Shown piece by piece: positions 46,712 to 57,293 of a DNA stretch of 64,000 nt. How positions within the stretch are numbered: position 1 is the stretch's first letter; the number at the start of each line of letters is the position of its first letter. Both the position numbers and the translations under genes were made by a program. The notes beneath the pieces were generated by a model. The model did no database searches and was not told the origin of the DNA. It saw only the letters and a list, made by a program, of their open reading frames with translations. The DNA is taken from the NCBI GenBank assembly GCA_913057945.1, contig CAJXOF010000002.1, positions 62,001-126,000 on the forward strand, given 5' to 3'. The stretch comes from an uncultured Hyphomonadaceae bacterium. Lineage in GTDB: Bacteria; Pseudomonadota; Alphaproteobacteria; Caulobacterales; Hyphomonadaceae.

Positions 46712-47107
46712 TCAGGCGCCCGCGCCAATCCAGATTTTGAGAACCGACAGGGCCACTGTCACGAACAGCGCGATGCACGCAAAGCTGTTCAGGATGAGCA
46801 GGGCCGACTTGGTTCCTGACTTCGCGATATAGTCCTCGATGATGACCTGCATACCGATCCGCATGTGAAAGAATGCCGCGCCAGCGGTCAGGATCAGCAG
46901 GATGGCGTTCCAGGGCTTCGCAGCCCAGGCTTGTGCCTCAGCGAGGTCACCGCCCATCGCATGGATGATGGAGTAGACGAACCACGGAACGAGGAAGATC
47001 AGCGCAATCGCGGAGACGCGCTGGCGAATATGGGTTTCGGTGCCGGTCTTGGCCGAGCCGAGGCCGCGAGCCATCTTGGCCGGCGTGATGAAGTCGTGTG
47101 ATGCCAT
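46712..47107 (-). CDS. sdhD: Succinate dehydrogenase membrane anchor subunit
   Basis: A 131-residue three-helix subunit (about 32-55, 65-85, 100-125). [16 protein letters not shown] and [15 protein letters not shown] carry the anchor-subunit pattern, and the histidine in [11 protein letters not shown] is the likely haem or quinone ligand. Preceded by sdhC (12 bases) and followed by sdhA. Confidence 0.94.
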   Translation of the reverse strand: MASHDFITPAKMARGLGSAKTGTETHIRQRVSAIALIFLVPWFVYSIIHAMGGDLAEAQAWAAKPWNAILLILTAGAAFFHMRIGMQVIIEDYIAKSGTKSALLILNSFACIALFVTVALSVLKIWIGAGA

Positions 47108-47119
47108 GTCAGTCGCCTC

Positions 47120-47518
47120 CTAGAGCCAGGTCGTGGCGGCGAAGATGGCCGCAGCGCCGAGAATGGCGAACAGATAGATGAACACGGAAACCGTGCTGGC
47201 GGTTTTCGGCTCGAAGCCGATATGCGGCCCGTCCCAGAGCAGGTGGCGGATGCCGTTTGCGAAGTGGAAGAGCACCGCGACGGCCCAGAGGAACAGGATG
47301 ACCTGACCATACCAGGCCGAAATCACCGTTTCGATCACGCTATACCATTCGGCATTGGTCGCGAGGGCGACAATCCAGGCTGTGATCAGAAAAGTGCCGA
47401 AATACAGGGCTGTGCCCGTAATGCGGTGGGTGATGGACGAGGCCATCGTGATGTGGAAACGCCAGATCTGGAGATGTGGCGACAATGGGCGGGGATCTGC
47501 CCGGGAAGTGCTTGTCAT
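47120..47518 (-). CDS. sdhC: Succinate dehydrogenase cytochrome b556 subunit
   Basis: A 132-residue membrane subunit. RPLSPHLQIWRF and SITHRITGTALYFG are SdhC signatures, and LFHFANGIRHLLWD contains the haem-ligand histidine region. Three helices. First gene of sdhCDAB, divergent from the DUF885 gene by 95 bases, where its promoter must lie. Confidence 0.95.
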   Translation of the reverse strand: MTSTSRADPRPLSPHLQIWRFHITMASSITHRITGTALYFGTFLITAWIVALATNAEWYSVIETVISAWYGQVILFLWAVAVLFHFANGIRHLLWDGPHIGFEPKTASTVSVFIYLFAILGAAAIFAATTWL

Positions 47519-47613
47519 GAGGGATGACCTTGCTTGCCTGCAATGAACGCTTTCGTTTGGGTTCTAGGTTTCTCTATGATCCTGTCAACGGCGCAGGGCT
47601 TGGGAGCGACAAT

Positions 47614-49362
47614 ATGAAACCTTTTCTTTTTGCATTTGCTTTTGGGGCGCTGGCACATAGCGCTGTTGCGGACCCGCTGGACACGCTGGTTCCTGCCTAT
47701 GAGGCTTATGTGGATGCGGCGAGTCCTGAAGATGCAGCAAGGGAAGAAAACCGAGCGCCGGATCGCTGGGCGGATGTGAAACCCGCCACCATTACTGCGC
47801 AGGCCGAGGCCGCCCGCGCCCTGCTGGAAGATGTGCAAAAAGCTGAAACCGAGCATGTCATCGATCAGGCCATCCTGATTCGGCTGCTGAAATCCGACAT
47901 CATGTGGGCCGAGACCGATTCGGCGCGTATCCCCTTCACAGGCGACTGGGGGTTCCAGGCCGAACCGGTCTTCGCCGCGATGCGGACAGATCTGGATAAC
48001 GTAGACGCGGCCGAAGCCTGGATCGCCCGGTTGAATGATGTCCCGCGCTATTTCGCGGAGAATATCGAAAACATGCGCCGGGGGATCGAAACCGGCTGGA
48101 CCGCCAATGAAGACCCGCTGCAGACCGTGATCGACCAGATTCGGGAACAGATCATGGAGGACCCGACCGAGAGCGGGCTATACGCCCCGTTCACATCGCT
48201 GCCGGAAGACATGGACCCTGCGAGCGCCGCGCGTCTTCAGGCCGAGGGCCGGGCGGCCACCGCGCGGGCCATCTCGGCCTATCTGGATGTCTGGCGCTTC
48301 CTTGAGATCGAGTACCGGCCCTATTTGCGCCAGGGCGCGGGTATTGCGGGCCTGCAAGGGGGACGGGACGTTTATGCCGCTGCGGTCGAGCATTATACGG
48401 CTGGGGCAGGCTATACACCGGAAGCCATCCACCTGTTGGGCCAGTCGGAAGTGGCGCGCATCCGTGCTGAGATGGAAGAAATCATTGCGGAAATCGGGTT
48501 TGAAGGCAGCTTCGAGGACTTCCTCGACTATCTGCGAACCGATCCGCAATTCTATGCCCAGTCTGCCGATGAGCTGATGGCGGCCGCCGAAGAAATCTCG
48601 GCCCGGCTACGCGCCAGCCTGCCGGACTATTTCGGCACGCTCCCGGAGCTTGATTTCGAGGTTCAGCCGGTGCCGGATGCCATCGCGCCGGGCTATACGA
48701 CGGGGCGCTATGTCTCTGGCGACCCGGAAGAGGGACGGATGGGCATTTACCTTGTGAATACCTATGCCCTCGACCAAAGGCCGCTTTATGAACTGCCAGC
48801 CCTGTCGGCCCATGAGGCGGTTCCAGGCCACCATCTGCAGATCGCTCTGGCGCAGGAAATGCCGGACCGGCCAGACTTTCGAAAGAACTATTATGCGACG
48901 GCCTTTGGAGAAGGTTGGGGACTGTATGCCGAGCGGATTGCGGGCGAAGCCGGCATCTATCGCACGCCGTATGAACATTTCGGGGCGCTGTCCTATGAAA
49001 TGTGGCGCGCCTGCCGCCTTGTCGCGGACACGGGCCTGCACTGGTATGGCTGGACGCGCGCCGAGGCAGAAGCCTGCTTCATCGAGAATTCGGCGCTCGC
49101 CCCATTGAACATCCAGACCGAGGTGACGCGCTATATCGGCTGGCCCGGACAGGCCGTGGCCTACAAGGTCGGGGAACTCAAATTCCGTGAGTTGCGGGCC
49201 CGGACGGCTGAGGCACTGGGCGAGGATTTTGATTTGCGCGCATTCCATGATGTCGTGCTGGCTGAAGGGGCGGTGCCGCTGGATGTCCTGGAGGTGCGCA
49301 TTGATCACTGGATCAGTGCACAGCAAGGCACCCACTCGACTCCTCACAGTTTACCGAACTGA
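47614..49362 (+). CDS. DUF885-family exported protein (putative metallopeptidase)
   Basis: A 582-residue protein with signal peptide (MKPFLFAFAFGALAHSAVA). Near residues 400-407 the motif HEAVPGHH, together with a downstream EGWGLYAE near 430, suggests a zinc-peptidase-like active site (HExxPGHH type of the DUF885 family). Family members are thought to be periplasmic peptidases or carboxypeptidase-like, mostly untested. ATG 47614 is chosen for the signal peptide; 30 further codons are open upstream. The glutamine amidotransferase gene starts 6 bases after its stop. Confidence 0.85.
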   Translation: MKPFLFAFAFGALAHSAVADPLDTLVPAYEAYVDAASPEDAAREENRAPDRWADVKPATITAQAEAARALLEDVQKAETEHVIDQAILIRLLKSDIMWAETDSARIPFTGDWGFQAEPVFAAMRTDLDNVDAAEAWIARLNDVPRYFAENIENMRRGIETGWTANEDPLQTVIDQIREQIMEDPTESGLYAPFTSLPEDMDPASAARLQAEGRAATARAISAYLDVWRFLEIEYRPYLRQGAGIAGLQGGRDVYAAAVEHYTAGAGYTPEAIHLLGQSEVARIRAEMEEIIAEIGFEGSFEDFLDYLRTDPQFYAQSADELMAAAEEISARLRASLPDYFGTLPELDFEVQPVPDAIAPGYTTGRYVSGDPEEGRMGIYLVNTYALDQRPLYELPALSAHEAVPGHHLQIALAQEMPDRPDFRKNYYATAFGEGWGLYAERIAGEAGIYRTPYEHFGALSYEMWRACRLVADTGLHWYGWTRAEAEACFIENSALAPLNIQTEVTRYIGWPGQAVAYKVGELKFRELRARTAEALGEDFDLRAFHDVVLAEGAVPLDVLEVRIDHWISAQQGTHSTPHSLPN

Positions 49363-49368
49363 GCCCAG

Positions 49369-50082
49369 ATGAAACTTACTATCATTGAGACAGGACTCGT
49401 CCCCGAGCCCATCCGGCAGGACTTTGCGGATTATCCGGAAATGTTCCGGCAGTTGATCTCGGCCGCTGACCCGGACATGGAATTCGAAACGGTCTCGGTC
49501 ATGCAAGGCGAGGACTTGCCGGATCCAGCCTCGCTTGAAGGTATCCTGATCACGGGCTCACCCGCCGGCGTTTATGATGACTACCCCTGGATCGTGTCGC
49601 TGATGCAGTTCATTCGCGATGCAGCTGCGGCCCGTGTGCCTCAAGTGGGCATCTGTTTCGGTCACCAGATCATGGCCGAGGCGCTCGGAGGGAAGGTCGT
49701 GAAGTCACCAAAAGGCTGGGGCATCGGCCGACATACCTATGATGTGAAAGCCTGCGCGGACTGGATGGGCGGGGATTGCCCGGCGACGATTTCCGTACCG
49801 GTCAGCCATCAGGATCAGGTCGTCACCCTGCCGCCGGGCGCGAGCGTGTTGGCGCGGTCGGATTTCACCCCCTTTGCGGCAATAGATTATGGCAAGACAT
49901 CCGCGATTTCGTTCCAGTGTCATCCCGAATTCAATGCGGCGTATTCAGCCGCCCTCTATACGATCCGCAAAGGGCGCCCGCTGGCTGAAACGGCTGTGGA
50001 GATGGCCATCGGGTCGCTGGAACAACCGCTGGACAATCTGCGTTTGGCAGGCTGGATCGCCCGGTTCCTGACCCAGTCCTGA
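49369..50082 (+). CDS. Class I glutamine amidotransferase-like protein
   Basis: A 237-residue protein with the class I amidotransferase triad: cysteine in VGICFGHQ (C96), and histidine and glutamate in QCHPEF (H185, E187). ITGSPAGVYDDYPW is the oxyanion-region motif. Similar stand-alone proteins are often called GMP synthase-like, but the acceptor domain is absent, so it may be a peptidase-like or uncharacterised gamma-glutamyl hydrolase. No signal peptide. It directly follows the DUF885 gene. Confidence 0.88.
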   Translation: MKLTIIETGLVPEPIRQDFADYPEMFRQLISAADPDMEFETVSVMQGEDLPDPASLEGILITGSPAGVYDDYPWIVSLMQFIRDAAAARVPQVGICFGHQIMAEALGGKVVKSPKGWGIGRHTYDVKACADWMGGDCPATISVPVSHQDQVVTLPPGASVLARSDFTPFAAIDYGKTSAISFQCHPEFNAAYSAALYTIRKGRPLAETAVEMAIGSLEQPLDNLRLAGWIARFLTQS

Positions 50083-50116
50083 GCAGGGGGCAGGGGGCAT
50101 CCGCCCTTGAAACTCA

Positions 50117-50143
50117 CAGGTTTCCCCTGTGGCGCGAAACCTG
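50117..50143. repeat. Inverted repeat between amidotransferase and PMM/PGM genes
   Basis: CAGGTTTC and GAAACCTG are perfect 8-base inverted repeats with an 11-base spacer. No T run follows. It may be a weak terminator or an operator; about 70 bases precede the next ATG. Confidence 0.4.
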
Positions 50144-50210
50144 CATACTCTTTGTCGAAGTGACACACTCGTGTTGTAGGGACGCACAACATTTTCGGAG
50201 ACGTAAGCAT

Positions 50211-51728
50211 ATGATGCCCAAACCGCTGGCTGACATTAAGCCAAACACGCTCGAATTCGAGATTCTGCCGCTGGTGAAGCCGACCGGTTTTCGCGAATAT
50301 GACGCGCGCTGGTGGTTCAACGGCATCGGCAAGGAGAAGGCTCCGGAACTGAATTTTACCGGCGTTCAGGCGCTGGGCCTCGGCATGGCCACGCTGTTCC
50401 ACGAACTGGGCGTCGAGCCGAAAGTCGTGACCGGCCATGATTTCCGATCGATCAGTCAGCCAATCAAGAATGCGCTGATCCTCGGCATGGTCCAGGGTGG
50501 CTGCGAAGTCCTCGATGTGGGCCTTGCCTTGTCGCCCATGGTCTATTGGAGCCAGTTCGAACTGGACGTCCCGTGCTGCGCCATGGTGACAGCCAGCCAC
50601 AATGAAAATGGCTGGACCGGCGTGAAGATGGGTGCCAACCGTCCGCTTACCTTTGGCCCGGATGAGATGGGCCGCCTGAAGGAAATCGTCATGGGCGGCG
50701 ATTTCCAGCCGCGTGCTGGCGGCGCGCATCACCGCGTCGATGGCTTGCGCGAAAAATACATCAAGGACGTGGTGGGCGACACCAAGCTGTCGCGTCCGCT
50801 GAAAGTGGTTGCCGCATGTGGCAACGGCACGGCTGGCGCCTTTGCGCCGGATGCCCTGCGCATGATGGGCGCCGAAGTCATCGAGATGGACTGCAATCTC
50901 GATATGACTTTCCCGAAATACAATCCGAATCCGGAAGATTCGAAAATGCTGCATGCCATGGCAGAAGTGCTGCGCGAGACCGGCGCCGATGTTGCGCTCG
51001 GTTTTGATGGTGACGGTGATCGCTGTGGAGTCGTGGACAATACGGGCGAGGAAATCTTCGCGGACAAGATCGGCCTGATGCTTGCGCGCGACCTGTCGAA
51101 ACTCCACCCGAATGCCAAATTCGTCGTCGATGTGAAATCGACCGGCCTCTACAAGACCGATCCCGTGCTGCAGGAAAACGGGGCCACGGTGGACTATTAC
51201 AAGACTGGTCACTCCTACATCAAACGCCGCACGAATGAATTGGGCGCGCTGGCCGGCTTTGAAAAGTCGGGTCACTTTTTCTTCCGGGAGCCGATTGGCC
51301 TCGGCTATGATGATGGCCTGGTGGCCGCCAAGGCCGTGCTCGAAATGCTCGACCGCAACCCGGACAAGACAATGGCAGACCTCAAGGGCGAACTGGGGGT
51401 GGCCTATACGTCGCTCACCATGTCGCCGCATTGTGATGACGAAACCAAATATGGCATCGTTGACAAGATGGTCGCGGAATATGAAGGCCTGAACGGGACG
51501 GAAATTCTTGGCCGTAAGGTGATCGATGTGAACACGGTCAACGGTGCCCGCGTGACGCTGGAGGATGGGTCCTGGGTGCTGGTACGGGCATCCTCGAACA
51601 AGCCGGAATTGGTCGTCGTGGTGGAATCCATGACGAGCGAAGATGATATGCGGGACCTCTTCCACAAGGAAGTAAAGCCGCGGCTCGGCAAGCATCCGGA
51701 AGTCGGCGACTACAATCAGGAAATCTGA
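50211..51728 (+). CDS. Phosphomannomutase/phosphoglucomutase
   Basis: A 505-residue alpha-D-phosphohexomutase. The active-site phosphoserine lies in VTASHNENGW (S129), the magnesium loop is GFDGDGDRCGVVD (near 263) and the sugar-binding loop FEKSGHFFF near 350. It interconverts glucose- or mannose-6- and 1-phosphates for UDP- and GDP-sugar supply. ATG 50211 has a GGAG site; an ATG three bases on (50214) is equally possible. Followed by ugd, matching a role in surface-sugar precursor supply. Confidence 0.93.
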   Translation: MMPKPLADIKPNTLEFEILPLVKPTGFREYDARWWFNGIGKEKAPELNFTGVQALGLGMATLFHELGVEPKVVTGHDFRSISQPIKNALILGMVQGGCEVLDVGLALSPMVYWSQFELDVPCCAMVTASHNENGWTGVKMGANRPLTFGPDEMGRLKEIVMGGDFQPRAGGAHHRVDGLREKYIKDVVGDTKLSRPLKVVAACGNGTAGAFAPDALRMMGAEVIEMDCNLDMTFPKYNPNPEDSKMLHAMAEVLRETGADVALGFDGDGDRCGVVDNTGEEIFADKIGLMLARDLSKLHPNAKFVVDVKSTGLYKTDPVLQENGATVDYYKTGHSYIKRRTNELGALAGFEKSGHFFFREPIGLGYDDGLVAAKAVLEMLDRNPDKTMADLKGELGVAYTSLTMSPHCDDETKYGIVDKMVAEYEGLNGTEILGRKVIDVNTVNGARVTLEDGSWVLVRASSNKPELVVVVESMTSEDDMRDLFHKEVKPRLGKHPEVGDYNQEI

Positions 51729-51753
51729 TACCCCGCCGACGACCCAGTTAGTG

Positions 51754-51800
51754 AAATCCCGAGCCGGATCCTCCCTGGGGGAAGGTCCGGGATTTCTTGA
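51754..51800 (+). terminator. Hairpin after PMM/PGM gene
   Basis: AAATCCCG pairs with CGGGATTT around a 26-base region that can itself fold partly. The T run is weak (TTTCTT), so confidence in termination is modest. Confidence 0.45.
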
Positions 51801-51914
51801 GGCGCTGTAGAGGGCTAACCGAACTCCGCAGCGACGCACTCCAAGTCTTGACCGGATGGTATAAAAACCGCACTTCCCTCGGCTAAGACGTCAGTATCTT
51901 GTAAGGATTTTTTC

Positions 51915-53225
51915 ATGCGCGTTGCGATGATTGGAACGGGCTATGTCGGCCTTGTCAGCGGAGCTTGTTTTGCCGATTTCGGGCACGTCGTGACGTGCGT
52001 CGACAAGGATGCTTCCAAGATTGAAAAGCTCGAGGCTGGCATCATGCCGATCTACGAGCCCGGTCTGGACAGTCTGGTCGAAAAGAACGTCAAGGAAGAA
52101 CGCCTGTTCTTCACGACCGAAGCCAAGGACGCAATCCGCAATGCCGACGCGGTCTTCATCGCCGTGGGCACGCCCTCGCGGCGCGGCGATGGCCATGCTG
52201 ATCTCTCCTACGTTTACGCAGCCGCCGAAGAAATCGCCGAACTCATGGACGGCTTCACCGTCATTGTGACCAAGTCGACCGTGCCGGTGGGCACAGGCGA
52301 CGAAGTTGAGGAGATTATCCGCAAGAAGCGCCCTGATGGCGACTTTGCCGTAGTGTCCAACCCCGAATTCCTGCGTGAGGGCGCGGCAATCAAGGATTTC
52401 AAGATTCCGGACCGCGTGGTCGTCGGCACCGATGACGAACGGGCTCGCGACGTCATGAAGGAACTTTATCGTCCGCTATTCCTGAACGAGACGCCAATCC
52501 TGTTCACCGAGCGCCGGACATCCGAACTGATCAAATACGCCGCCAACGCGTTCCTCGCGGTGAAGATCACCTTCATCAACGAGATGGCGGATTTGTGTGA
52601 GAAGGTCGGCGCGAACGTTCAGGAAGTGTCCCGTGGTATTGGCCTGGATGGTCGGATCGGCCGGAAATTCCTGAATGCAGGCCCTGGCTATGGTGGTTCC
52701 TGCTTCCCGAAAGATACGCTGGCCCTGACCAAGACGGCGAATGACTACAATTCCCCGGTACGGATCGTGGATACAGTGGTTGAGGTGAATGCCGCCCGCA
52801 AGAAAGCGATGGCCGACAAGGTGATTGCGGCCATGGGCGGGGACGTGAAGGGCAAGACGATCGGTGTGCTGGGCCTCGCCTTCAAGCAGAATACCGACGA
52901 CATGCGCGACGCGCCGAGCCTTGACATCATTCCGGCCCTGCAGGCGGCCGGTGCCAAGGTCCGGGCCTATGATCCGGAAGCCATGGACGAAGCAGCCCAC
53001 CTGCTGAACGATATTGAATTCGCGAAGAATGCCTATGACGCGGTTCAGGATGCCGATGCGATGGTGATCATCACCGAATGGGACCAGTTCCGCGCGTTGG
53101 ATTTCGATAGAATCAAGGCCGCCCTCAGCACAAACATTGTGGTAGACCTCCGGAACATCTATTCACCGGACGACATGGCGGCTCGTGGATTCAAGTATAC
53201 ATCCATCGGTCGCCCGTCTATCTGA
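51915..53225 (+). CDS. ugd: UDP-glucose 6-dehydrogenase
   Basis: A 436-residue NAD-dependent enzyme oxidising UDP-glucose to UDP-glucuronate. [12 protein letters not shown] is the Rossmann loop, [11 protein letters not shown] the C-terminal motif and [12 protein letters not shown] holds the catalytic cysteine near 262. AAGGA precedes the ATG. Length is usual. Upstream neighbour is the PMM/PGM gene; together they give activated acidic sugars for capsule or exopolysaccharide. Confidence 0.95.
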   Translation: MRVAMIGTGYVGLVSGACFADFGHVVTCVDKDASKIEKLEAGIMPIYEPGLDSLVEKNVKEERLFFTTEAKDAIRNADAVFIAVGTPSRRGDGHADLSYVYAAAEEIAELMDGFTVIVTKSTVPVGTGDEVEEIIRKKRPDGDFAVVSNPEFLREGAAIKDFKIPDRVVVGTDDERARDVMKELYRPLFLNETPILFTERRTSELIKYAANAFLAVKITFINEMADLCEKVGANVQEVSRGIGLDGRIGRKFLNAGPGYGGSCFPKDTLALTKTANDYNSPVRIVDTVVEVNAARKKAMADKVIAAMGGDVKGKTIGVLGLAFKQNTDDMRDAPSLDIIPALQAAGAKVRAYDPEAMDEAAHLLNDIEFAKNAYDAVQDADAMVIITEWDQFRALDFDRIKAALSTNIVVDLRNIYSPDDMAARGFKYTSIGRPSI

Positions 53226-53251
53226 GGCGCAAGGCAAACAGGATCCTGAAC

Positions 53252-53902
53252 ATGAAATTCTTCGTAGATACCGCAGACACCGGCGACATCGCTGAGCTGG
53301 CAGCGACCGGCCTGATTGATGGGGTCACCACCAACCCGTCGCTTGTTGCAAAGTCGGGCCGCCCCTTCGCGGATATTATCAAGGAAATCTGCGAGATCGT
53401 GCCCGGCCCGGTCAGCGCAGAAGTCGTCGCAACCGACTATGACGGCATGATTTCCGAAGGCCGTAAATTGGCGAAAATCGCTGACAACGTTGCCGTAAAG
53501 CTTCCGCTGACGCTGGAAGGCCTCAAGGCCTGCCGGACGCTGTCGGATGATGGCACCATGGTCAACGTCACACTCTGCTTCTCGGCGAACCAGGCGTTGC
53601 TGGCCGCCAAGGCCGGTGCGACCTTCATCTCCCCCTTTATCGGACGTCTCGATGACATCAATGTTGATGGCATGGAACTGATCGCTGATATTCGCCAGAT
53701 CTATGACAACTACCTGTTCGACACGGAAATCCTCGCCGCGTCGATCCGCACGGCGAACCACGTCAAACTGTCGGCCCTGGCTGGCGCTGACGTCGCCACC
53801 ATGCCGCCATCGGTCATCAAGGGCCTCGTCAAGCATCCGCTGACCGACAAGGGCCTCGAAACCTTCCTGGCCGACGCAGCGAAGGCCGGCATCAAGGTCT
53901 AA
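53252..53902 (+). CDS. fsa: Fructose-6-phosphate aldolase / small transaldolase
   Basis: A 216-residue member of the TalC/FSA-type transaldolase subfamily. [13 protein letters not shown] at the N-terminus, [13 protein letters not shown] and NVAVKLPLT with the Schiff-base lysine (near 83), and [12 protein letters not shown] are typical. Short members include both true transaldolases and fructose-6-phosphate aldolases, so the exact reaction is not decided by sequence alone. Follows ugd by 26 bases; thiD starts 5 bases after its stop. Confidence 0.92.
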   Translation: MKFFVDTADTGDIAELAATGLIDGVTTNPSLVAKSGRPFADIIKEICEIVPGPVSAEVVATDYDGMISEGRKLAKIADNVAVKLPLTLEGLKACRTLSDDGTMVNVTLCFSANQALLAAKAGATFISPFIGRLDDINVDGMELIADIRQIYDNYLFDTEILAASIRTANHVKLSALAGADVATMPPSVIKGLVKHPLTDKGLETFLADAAKAGIKV

Positions 53903-53907
53903 CCGAT

Positions 53908-54723
53908 ATGGCAACGCCAGACGGTCCTCAGGGCCGTGTCCTCATCATCGCCGGATCTGATTCCGGCGGTGGTGCGGGCATCCAGGCCGATATCAAGGCA
54001 GTCACCATGCTGGGCGGCTATGCCATGACCGCCATCACCGCGATTACGGCGCAGGATACGCGCGGCGTGCATGGCGTGTGGCCTGTGCCCATTGAGGGCG
54101 TGCTCGGGCAGATGCAGGTCACGCTCGCCGATATTGGAGCCGACGCCATCAAGACCGGCATGCTGGGCTCTGCGCCACTGGTAGAGGCTGTTGCGGAAAT
54201 GCTATCGGCACGCGCGCAGCTGGTGCCGCGTGTCATCGATCCGGTCATGGTCGCGACGTCGGGTGATCGCTTGGTGGATGCCAAGGCCGTCGCGGCCATC
54301 CGATCCGAACTCGTCCCGAATGCGCGGCTTGTGACGCCGAATGCACCAGAGGCAGAAGTCCTGACAGGGAAGGCGGTTGAGACGGTCAGCGGCCAGCGCC
54401 GCGCAGCCGAAGCCCTGCTGGAACTCGGGGCCAATGGCGCGCTGGTGAAGGGCGGCCATATCGGCGGCGATGTCATCACGGATGTGCTCCAGACCACGAC
54501 GGGTGAATGGATTTTTGAAACCCGGCGAATCGAGACGACGTCTACTCACGGAACGGGATGCACACTGGCGTCCGCCATTGCGGCTCTGCTGGCACAAGGG
54601 ACAAGTGTTCCAGACTCCGTCGAACAGGCGCGGGACTATCTGCTGAAAGCGATCCGGACGGCCAAGGGTTTTGGATCCGGCCACGGACCGGTCCATCATG
54701 GATGGGCGCTCGACGAGGAATAG
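53908..54723 (+). CDS. thiD: Hydroxymethylpyrimidine/phosphomethylpyrimidine kinase
   Basis: A 271-residue ribokinase-fold enzyme that phosphorylates HMP and HMP-phosphate for thiamine synthesis. LIIAGSDSGGGAGIQADIK is the N-terminal substrate motif, VIDPVMVATSGD is the middle part, and the anion-hole motif THGTGCTLASAIAA (catalytic Cys region) is near residue 215. The operon-like position after fsa is 5 bases apart. No thiamine riboswitch precedes it. Confidence 0.95.
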   Translation: MATPDGPQGRVLIIAGSDSGGGAGIQADIKAVTMLGGYAMTAITAITAQDTRGVHGVWPVPIEGVLGQMQVTLADIGADAIKTGMLGSAPLVEAVAEMLSARAQLVPRVIDPVMVATSGDRLVDAKAVAAIRSELVPNARLVTPNAPEAEVLTGKAVETVSGQRRAAEALLELGANGALVKGGHIGGDVITDVLQTTTGEWIFETRRIETTSTHGTGCTLASAIAALLAQGTSVPDSVEQARDYLLKAIRTAKGFGSGHGPVHHGWALDEE

Positions 54724-54808
54724 GCCGCCTCAAGGGTCCTTCAGAAATCATCGTTTTTACGGATTTCGGTCTCATGGCATTCAGGTCTTCTCATCGGGAG
54801 ACCCTGCC

Positions 54809-55627
54809 ATGCCGACTTTGCCCTTCTACCAAATTGACGCGTTCGCCTCGAAACCGTTCGAGGGAAACCAGGCGTGTGTCATGCCGTTGGAGGAATTCCT
54901 GCCAGATGAAACATTGCAGGCGATTGCGGCTGAAAACAATGTCGCCGAGACGGCCTACATTGTTCCGGCAGGGGAGGGTGTGTGGACGCTTCGCTGGTTC
55001 ACACCGACTATGGAGGTCCCGCTCTGCGGACACGCTACCTTGGCTGCAGGTCACGCGATCTACGCTCATCTTGGCTATTCAGGCGATGGAATTGCTTTCG
55101 ATACGATGAAGTCTGGTCGGTTGAGCGTAGCACGCCATCAGGATGGTCAGTTGGAAATGAGCCTGCCTGCCTACAGGATTTACGAACTGCCGATAACGGA
55201 TGATATCGAGGCCGCGCTAGGGGCGAGACCTGTCAAGGCGTGGGGCGGAGCCTATTATGCGGCGATGTTCGATAGGCCGGAGGAGGTCATCGCCTTGGAT
55301 GTCGATTATGCGGCACTCAAGCCGCTAGGGGTAGAAGAGGCCGGGTGGAGCCTTGGGAATTTTGGATGCTTCGCACCGGGAGGAGACAATGCAGACGTGA
55401 CGAGCCGTGTCTTCGGTCCGGGAAGTGGAATCGATGAAGATCCCGCGACAGGTAGCTGGCATGCCATGTTGGCGCCGATCATGAAGGCACAATATGGTCT
55501 GGACGTGATGCAATGCTACCAGGCGCACCCCGGCCGGGGGGCTTATCTGGGCACACAGTTGGAGGGCGACCGGGTCAAGCTGACCGGTCGTTCCGTCACC
55601 GTGATCGAAGGCCGATTTTTTCTCTAG
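54809..55627 (+). CDS. PhzF-family isomerase-like protein
   Basis: A 272-residue protein with the PhzF diaminopimelate-epimerase-like fold. The N-terminal half has [20 protein letters not shown] and the NVAETAYIV motif, then [16 protein letters not shown]; the second half contains [12 protein letters not shown]. The glutamate in AETA is the likely catalytic acid-base. Family members isomerise varied small molecules, so substrate is unknown. ATG 54809 is preceded by GGGAG. Its last 4 bases overlap the purH end in convergent orientation. Confidence 0.9.
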   Translation: MPTLPFYQIDAFASKPFEGNQACVMPLEEFLPDETLQAIAAENNVAETAYIVPAGEGVWTLRWFTPTMEVPLCGHATLAAGHAIYAHLGYSGDGIAFDTMKSGRLSVARHQDGQLEMSLPAYRIYELPITDDIEAALGARPVKAWGGAYYAAMFDRPEEVIALDVDYAALKPLGVEEAGWSLGNFGCFAPGGDNADVTSRVFGPGSGIDEDPATGSWHAMLAPIMKAQYGLDVMQCYQAHPGRGAYLGTQLEGDRVKLTGRSVTVIEGRFFL

Positions 55628-57228
55628 TGGCGGAAGTGGCGCATGCCGGTGAAGACCATGGCGAGGCCAGCTTCATCTGCCGCCGCAATGACTTCATCGT
55701 CACGGATCGAGCCGCCAGGCTGGATAACCGCCGTTGCGCCGGCGGACGCGGCCTGAAGCAGGCCATCCGGGAACGGAAAGAAGGCATCTGAGGCAGCAAC
55801 GCAGCCCTTGGTCCTTGGCTCGGCCCAGCCAGCCATTTCGGCGGCGTCCTCGGCCTTGCGGGCAGCGATGCGCGCGGAGTCGATCCGGCTCATCTGTCCC
55901 GCGCCAATGCCGACCGTCGCGCCGTCTTTCGCATAAACAATCGTGTTGGACTTCACATGCTTGGCGACACGCCAGGCAAACAGCATGTCTTCCAGTTCCT
56001 GCTCGGTTGGGGCCTTCTTCGTCACGATCTTGAGGTCTGCCTTGGTGATACGGCCGAAATCACGGTCCTGCATCAGGAAGCCGCCGGCGACCGTTTTCAC
56101 GAACCGTCCTGCAGACGCCGGGTCGGGCAGGCCTTCCGTGATCAGGAGACGGAGGTTTTTCTTCTTCGCGAACACGGCTTCAGCGGCCGCGTCTGCGCCG
56201 GGGGCGATGACGACTTCCGTGAAAACCTGCGAAATTTCCTTTGCGGTCTCTTCGTCCAGGGGGCGGTTCAGGGCAACAATGCCGCCAAAGGCAGAAGTGG
56301 AGTCACAGGCCAGCGCGGCGCGATAGGCGTCGATGATGTTTGCGCTCTGGGCGACGCCGCACGGATTGGCATGCTTGATGATGGCGACAGCCGGCGACTC
56401 ATCGCCAAGCTCGCCGATCAGTTCGTAAGCCGCGTCAGTATCGTTGATATTGTTGTAGGAAAGTTCCTTACCCTGCAGCTGCCTGGCGGTCGCGACACCG
56501 GGGCGGGTCTCGCCGGTGACATAGAAGGCGGCTTTCTGATGCGGATTCTCGCCATAGCGCAGGGATTGCTGCAGCTTGCCGCCGAGGCTTGCCCAGTCCG
56601 GGGCGCGCTCGCCGAGTTGGTCAGCATACCAGCTGGAAATCGCGGAATCATAGGCGGCGGTGCGAGCATAGGTCTTGGCGGCCAGCTTGCGGCAGAGCGC
56701 AACACTCACCTTGCCCTCATTGCTATCCATCTCGGCCAGGACGGCATCGACGTCACCGCCATCGGTGCAGACCGCGACGAAGGCGCCATTCTTGGCGGCC
56801 GCGCGCAGCATGGCCGGGCCGCCAATGTCGATATTCTCGATGCAGGTGTCGAAGTCTGCGCCGGAGGCCACGGTGGCCTCGAACGGGTAGAGGTTCACAT
56901 AGATCAGGTCGATGGCACCAATGCCGTGGGCTTCGGCGTCCTTTACATGGGAAGGGTTGTCGCGAAGGTAGAGCAAGCCGCCATGCACGGCCGGGTGAAG
57001 CGTCTTGACGCGGCCATCCATCATTTCCGGGAAGCCGGTCAGGTCGGCGACATCCTTCACGTCGAGCCCGGCCTCTTTCAGGAGTTTCGACGTGCCGCCA
57101 GTGGAGACCAGTTCGACACCCTTGGCTGCGAGCTTCTGGGCTTGCTCGACGAGTCCGGTCTTGTCGGACACGGAAAGCAGGGCGCGGCGAATGCGAACGG
57201 GGGCTCCGCGGGTGGCGGCATCTGTCAT
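55624..57228 (-). CDS. purH: Bifunctional AICAR transformylase/IMP cyclohydrolase
   Basis: A 534-residue enzyme that makes FAICAR and then IMP in purine synthesis. The N-terminal cyclohydrolase (MGS-like) domain begins [15 protein letters not shown], and the larger AICAR transformylase domain contains [21 protein letters not shown] and [14 protein letters not shown] 57228 is chosen at [11 protein letters not shown]; an extended frame upstream is unlikely. Follows the CapD-like gene on the same strand, 65 bases on. Confidence 0.97.
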   Translation of the reverse strand: MTDAATRGAPVRIRRALLSVSDKTGLVEQAQKLAAKGVELVSTGGTSKLLKEAGLDVKDVADLTGFPEMMDGRVKTLHPAVHGGLLYLRDNPSHVKDAEAHGIGAIDLIYVNLYPFEATVASGADFDTCIENIDIGGPAMLRAAAKNGAFVAVCTDGGDVDAVLAEMDSNEGKVSVALCRKLAAKTYARTAAYDSAISSWYADQLGERAPDWASLGGKLQQSLRYGENPHQKAAFYVTGETRPGVATARQLQGKELSYNNINDTDAAYELIGELGDESPAVAIIKHANPCGVAQSANIIDAYRAALACDSTSAFGGIVALNRPLDEETAKEISQVFTEVVIAPGADAAAEAVFAKKKNLRLLITEGLPDPASAGRFVKTVAGGFLMQDRDFGRITKADLKIVTKKAPTEQELEDMLFAWRVAKHVKSNTIVYAKDGATVGIGAGQMSRIDSARIAARKAEDAAEMAGWAEPRTKGCVAASDAFFPFPDGLLQAASAGATAVIQPGGSIRDDEVIAAADEAGLAMVFTGMRHFRH

Positions 57229-57293
57229 GTTGGGAAATCCTCTGGCGCAGGCTTCAAGCTTGTGCCGGGGGCGTAGCATGACCGCCGCTTGCG

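Noticed and set aside
49956..51839. A 627-codon minus-strand frame
   Set aside because: Antisense to the PMM/PGM gene; no domain is visible.
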